From: Teratosphaeria epicoccoides
Lineage: Eukaryota; Ascomycota; Dothideomycetes; Mycosphaerellales; Teratosphaeriaceae
DNA length: 22,052 bases
Direction: 5' to 3'
Assembly: GCA_021401465.1 (NCBI GenBank)
Contig: JADDMT010000265.1
Coordinates: forward strand, 1 to 22,052
Each line of letters starts with the position of its first letter. The first letter of the stretch is position 1. The position numbers and the translations under genes were made by a program. Of this stretch, positions 17,575 through 22,052 are shown one piece after another. Below the pieces are notes generated by a model. It was given only the letters and a program-made list of their open reading frames with translations, had not been told where the DNA came from and ran no database searches.

Positions 17575-20500
17575 ATGTCTAGAGTACTATGAACTCGCAA
17601 CTAACGCGTAGCGAGCGCCATCCTAAGCGCCCGCAATAGTAAAGCTAGCCTAAGTAACTAGCCTGCAGAAGTACCCGCTACAAGCGACACTACATTAAGC
17701 GACAGTTCCGCTAGAGGCTAATTACACGGCGGACAAGGTAATAGACCCCCTGCATAGAGACCGTAGCTAACCCCGACTATCGACCTAGCCCTTGTAGCCA
17801 TAATTGTCGATTAGGTTACAAACTACCTTGCAAACTAGAGCTAGAGCCATACTGCTTCTAGTAGCGACAATGGCGAGGACGACGAAGACGTCGCTATAAG
17901 TAGTACTAATAAACTCGCGGACGAAGAAATCTAGCGAGATTTCACGCTAGGGACCCGCGAAGATAACTTACTAGTAGGCGTAGACTCTCCGTGTGTGCCC
18001 GCGAGTCTAGTGCCTAAATTCGGGGCCATAGTAGGCTAACTAGTAGGTAGTCGTAATGCACGTAACCTAAAGCCGTTTAAGGGAGACACCTTAAAGGAGG
18101 CTCGGACTTTCTTGTAGGCGTGTTAGGCAGTTTTCGTGCTTAACCTACACGGATATTCTATAGAGGGTAAATAGGTTGCCTTTAGTGTAATGTAGCTTAA
18201 AGAGGATAAGGAACCTCGTAACAATTAGCATGAGCGGTATAACCTTATGCAGGTCTATAACAGAACGTATACATAGGCGGACTTTCGCTAGTTCTATGTC
18301 GACTAGGTCAAGGATCTAGGGAATCGCGCCCTTACCGTGTCTGTTAAGTAGGAGAAGGCCAAGCAGGGGAAGGACAAAATAACCTCTAGCTTCGCTACCT
18401 ACCTTACTACGCTCGAGAGACAGGTGCTACCCTATACTAAGACGTAATGCATGCGGCACTTACTCGTCAAACTTGATGACAATCTTCAGAATACAATCAT
18501 GACTTTTCATGAACTTCTGACAACTCGGCAAGACCTCGTGTCCCTTGCGACACGTATAGAGATCACCTTAAAGCGAAATAGAAAATCGGGCGGCAAGGAC
18601 AATAAGCGTCTAAGCCCTAAGGACCTACCGAAGGGCCGCTATTACAAGCGCCCTAGGGGTCACGCCTAACGCGGTAGTTCATTTAGGAGGAGTAAGCCCT
18701 CTAAGCTAAAAGACAGTAGCAAGAAGCCTCCGAGTAGCTACTACATCTGTAGAGCGAGGGACTACTAGGTAGCTTGCTGTCCTAAACGAAGTAATAGGAA
18801 AAAGGTAAGCAAGGTATCTGAAACCTCCCTAGAGGGGAGGCGAAAGAAGGACAAGCCTAAGACAGCCGAATAGCTGCCGCGGGTATCTAAGCTGTCTGTT
18901 ACTAATAGTGTAGACTTGTGGCCTGCCTAGCGCCTATCTGGTACGGTCTAAGTTAATGGCTTGCTTGACCTAGTAGACTATATGTTAGACGACCTTGCGG
19001 AGGTTAACGTGATACCCTAGAGGGTAATCGTACAGCTCGGTTTGAAGCCGATCCTAGGAGCCCTGCTACCTACCATGAAGTCCTTTTAGGGCGAAGGCGT
19101 AGCGGCTCGAGGCGCGTATAACATGCGCCTCTAACTCGCGGACTCCTTAGGAGAAGTGCGCAAGACTAACAAAGTCTTCTACGCCGAAGACGTTCCTCAT
19201 AAGGAGCTCCTACTCGGCCGCCCTTAGCGCCACAAGCAGGGAGTTGTTATTAATAGAGCTACTAACAACTAGTTCTACAGCTCTATAGGCGAAGTTCCTG
19301 TAGTGTAGATGCGTGACGCACGTAGCTTCTACAAGGACATAAAGAAGGTCTAATGCATGTATGCAGTCTATATACGGAACGTTAAGGAAGACGTTACCCT
19401 TCTACCTAAGTTAGAGGAATACGCCGATATTTTCGACGTAGAGGCTACGGCCTATGCCTGGGCCCTAGACGCGGAACATGCGATTAACCTTAAGGAGGGT
19501 TATAATCCTCTACATCGACCTCTATACCCTATGTCAGAATCGTAGCTCGAAACACTTCGAGACTATCTCTACAAGGCGTAAAGGAACGCGTGGATCCGAC
19601 GAAGCGACAGCGAGGCTAGAGCGTTAGTTATGTTCGTCCTGAAGAAGGACAACACGCTCTACCTATGCGTTAACTATAGGGGCCTTAACGTAGTAACCTA
19701 AAAGAACCGCTGCCCCCTACTACTTATTAGTGAGACGCTTGACCGCCTTAGTCGCGCTACCATCTTCTTGTCTATCGACTTGAAGGACGCCTACTACTAG
19801 ATACCGATCCGAAAGGGCGACGAGTAGAAGACTACATTCTAAACATAGTACAGACACTTCGAGTATATAGTGATACTATTTAGCTTGACTAATGTACTAG
19901 CGACGTTCTAAGCGTATATTAACAGGGCCCTAGCCGGCCCTGTTAACACCTGCTCCGTAGTATATTTAGACAATATACTAGTCTACTCTAACTCGAAGGA
20001 GGAGCATATTCGGTACCTAAGGATAGTGCTCGAATAGCTCCATAAGTTCGCTCTATACGCAAACCTAAAGAAGTGCTCATTCCTGACAGATAGGATTAAG
20101 TTTCTTGGATACATTGTCTCTACAGAAGGAGTCATCATAGATAACCGAAGGGTGTCTGTAATCATAGAGTAGCCGCGGCTAACTACTCTCTAAGAAGTGT
20201 AGGTGTTCCTAGGGTTTACTAACTTCTACCGCAGATTCATACGGTCCTACTCGAAGATCGTGGCTCCTCTCACGGCCCTCGCAAAGGGCGCGATTCAAGG
20301 AAAAAAGCCAGGGATAGTGCCTTAGGAGGAGGCTTAGAGTAAGGCTTTCTCTAAACTTAAAGCAGCTTTCTAAACTGCGCCTATACTTCGGCACTTTGAC
20401 CTCGCTACGAAGATCTAAATAGAGACCGATGCTTCAAAATTTGTAATAGCCGCAATTATATCGCAGCTCTAGTCGCACGAAGGTAGTACGCGATAGTACC

Positions 20501-22052
20501 TAATTGCCTTCTAGTCGCGGAAGATGCAGGGCGCTAAGCTTAACTACAAGACTTACGACTAAGAGCTTTTAGCTATTGTTAACAGCTTTAAGGAGTACTA
20601 ACACTACCTCGAAGGCGTAGCGCACCCTATTAAGGTGCTTACTAACTATAACAACCTTCGCGGCTTCATGGGAGTAAAGCAGCTAAGTAGTCGACAAGCA
20701 AGGTAGGCGACTTTCCTCGCTAGCTTTGACTTCGTTATCTAGCATCGTTCTAGAAAGACGAATCCGGCTAACAGTCCTTCGCGACGACTAGACTACAACA
20801 CTAGGGAGCAGAGTAACTGACAGCTTCTCCCTACGCTGCAAACAAAGCTTGTAGTTTAGGGCGGCGATCTGTCGTTAGCTCCTCTTGTAGGTTGACTACA
20901 GGTCTAATAGGGCCTCACGGCCTCTGCTAGCGACGAACCCTCCTATCCGGCAGTTATAGCGACCGCGTCTAGCTCGATCCGTGTAGTAGTTAACTAGCTT
21001 ACATATAGTAAGCATGCGATGTCTAAAGAACCCTTTAAAGAAGTCTCGAGACTTATTTAGCGGTTACAAGAGCGAGAACTGGAGTTAATTAATAAGGGTA
21101 TAGCCCTCTAGGACACCGCAGGCGATCCGAACTACTAGACTAAGTCAGGCGACTTGTAGTACTTCGACAATAGGCTCTATGTACCCGCTAACTACGCGCT
21201 CTATTTGCAGCTCCTCTGTATTCATCATGACAATGAACTCGCAGGCCATTTTGGCGTAGAGAAGACAATTGTACTTCTCGGACGTAAATACTAGTAGCTA
21301 ACGCTAGAACAGGATGTCTCTGACTATGTCAAATCCTGCTAGACGTGCCAGGTTAGCAAATCTCGGCGCTATCGCCCCTACGGTAATGCTTAGGCACTCC
21401 TACTACTAGAGAGACTATAGTAAGACTAAACCATAGATTTTATTACTAATTTGCTACTAGCAAAGTAGAGAGGCAATGTAGTTAATACTGTCCTTGTAGT
21501 AGTCGACTAATACTCTAAGATAAATGTCTTTATCCTATGTACAAAAAGGTGCATAAGTAGCGAGCTTACGTGACTACTTCGCGATAAAGTCATATAGCGC
21601 TTTAGTGTCCCCCGAAGTATCCTATTAGATCGAGGTTCTGTCTTTACTAGTAAATACTAGCAAGAATTTGTGTTTGAAGCGCGTGTTAAGTACCGCCTAA
21701 GTATAGCATTCTATCTACAGACTAATAGTCAGACTAAACATATGAACTAGACTCTTAAGTAGTACCTTTAGTGCTACTACGCTAAGAACTAGGATGCCTA
21801 GGCCGATGTAATTCCTATGTTAGAATTTGCTGTTAATAATAGCGTGCATGCTACTATGTACATGTTGCCATTTTAGATACTTTATAGCTTTGATCTAGAA
21901 ATACACCTAGAACTGCCTTAGGACGAGTCTTCTAAGGAGAGGGTGCTAGCCGCTACAGAATTAGCGCGGCGTATGCGCGAGGTACATTCGGTGCTAATAG
22001 AACACTAGAAAAAGGCCTCAGAATCCTAGATTAAACATAATAACGCCTGTGC
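17575..22052 (+). pseudogene. Element B1 Gag-Pol: one continuous frame with RIP stops
   Basis: The ATG at 17575 opens one frame that can be followed to the window edge without an indel (about 1,490 codons), broken only by stops, mostly TAG. Order: acidic Gag N-terminus; Gag core (about 18050-18660); CCHC knuckle at 18739-18780 with first Cys and His both Tyr; and the protease region with D-Y-M at 18976 where D-S/T-G is expected. RT follows at 19550-20270 with Y-L-D-N in place of Y-L-D-D (near 19965). RNase H (I-E-T-D-A-S, Y-D-stop-E-L-L) is at about 20420-20590. The integrase zinc domain is at about 21220-21360. The integrase core has D-F-I-T and D-R-G-S-V-F, but Q-T-K (Lys codon 21736-21738) where the catalytic Glu should be. 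The window ends before any chromodomain could be seen. The open pieces at 18451-18669 and 19357-19545 belong to this gene. Confidence 0.93.

Noticed and set aside
19983..20394. Minus-strand open frames opposite B1 RT (19983-20165, 20209-20394)
   Set aside because: Antisense to well-recognised RT sequence; no independent evidence of coding.
17575..22052. TAG as a reassigned sense codon (alternative genetic code)
   Set aside because: TAG falls at both Gln and Trp positions, TAA stops also occur, and missense changes of the same type hit catalytic and zinc-binding residues. Mutation explains this better than recoding.
1..22052. A host gene or RNA gene between the elements
   Set aside because: Every stretch over 300 bp could be assigned to an LTR, leader, gag, pol or antisense gene of A, B or C. 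No tRNA-, rRNA- or intron-bearing host gene was recognised.

Overview
The window appears to be a pure heterochromatic transposon nest from a filamentous ascomycete (Pezizomycotina). I find no host gene, tRNA, rRNA or bacterial feature. Everything I can assign belongs to Ty3/Gypsy LTR retrotransposons. Their reading frames keep recognisable Gag, protease, RT, RNase H, integrase and, in two families, chromodomain sequence. They are riddled with stops, mostly TAG with fewer TAA, at former Gln and Trp codons. This is the footprint of repeat-induced point mutation (RIP; CpA to TpA on either strand). The species cannot be named from sequence alone.

Three families are present, labelled A, B and C here. 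A: LTR 477-490 bp, TGTCAT...ATGACA ends; gag and pol in different frames (-1); chromodomain. B: LTR about 338 bp starting TGATACGG; gag and pol in one continuous frame; its 3' end is not in the window. C: LTR 485 bp, TGTTA...TAACA ends; chromodomain; a 76-bp tandem repeat inside the LTR.

Layout, left to right. 1-673: 5' end of a minus-strand A copy (A2: start of gag, leader, 5' LTR). 674-2702: minus-strand B copy (B3), RT back to gag. 2703-9695: complete minus-strand A copy (A1), flanked by the 5-bp duplication ATTAC. 9696-10587: rest of B3 (gag N-terminus, leader, 5' LTR). 10588-13954: plus-strand C, from mid-RT through RNase H, integrase and chromodomain to its 3' LTR. 13955-17165: minus-strand B copy (B2), integrase back to gag. 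17166-22052: plus-strand B copy (B1), 5' LTR, gag and pol into integrase, running off the right edge.

The junctions give an insertion order. B2 is the oldest visible layer. C inserted into the B2 integrase region and B1 into the B2 gag. B3 inserted into the C RT. A1 and A2 inserted separately into B3. The uninterrupted B copies show the empty sites.

The most notable feature is a second gene on the opposite strand at the 3' end of both A1 and C, between pol and the 3' LTR. It is convergent with pol. In both families it encodes a cysteine-rich N-terminus spaced like a Zn(II)2Cys6 cluster, followed by a long charged coiled coil. The polypurine tract next to it is also conserved between A and C, so the 3' end may be a shared module.
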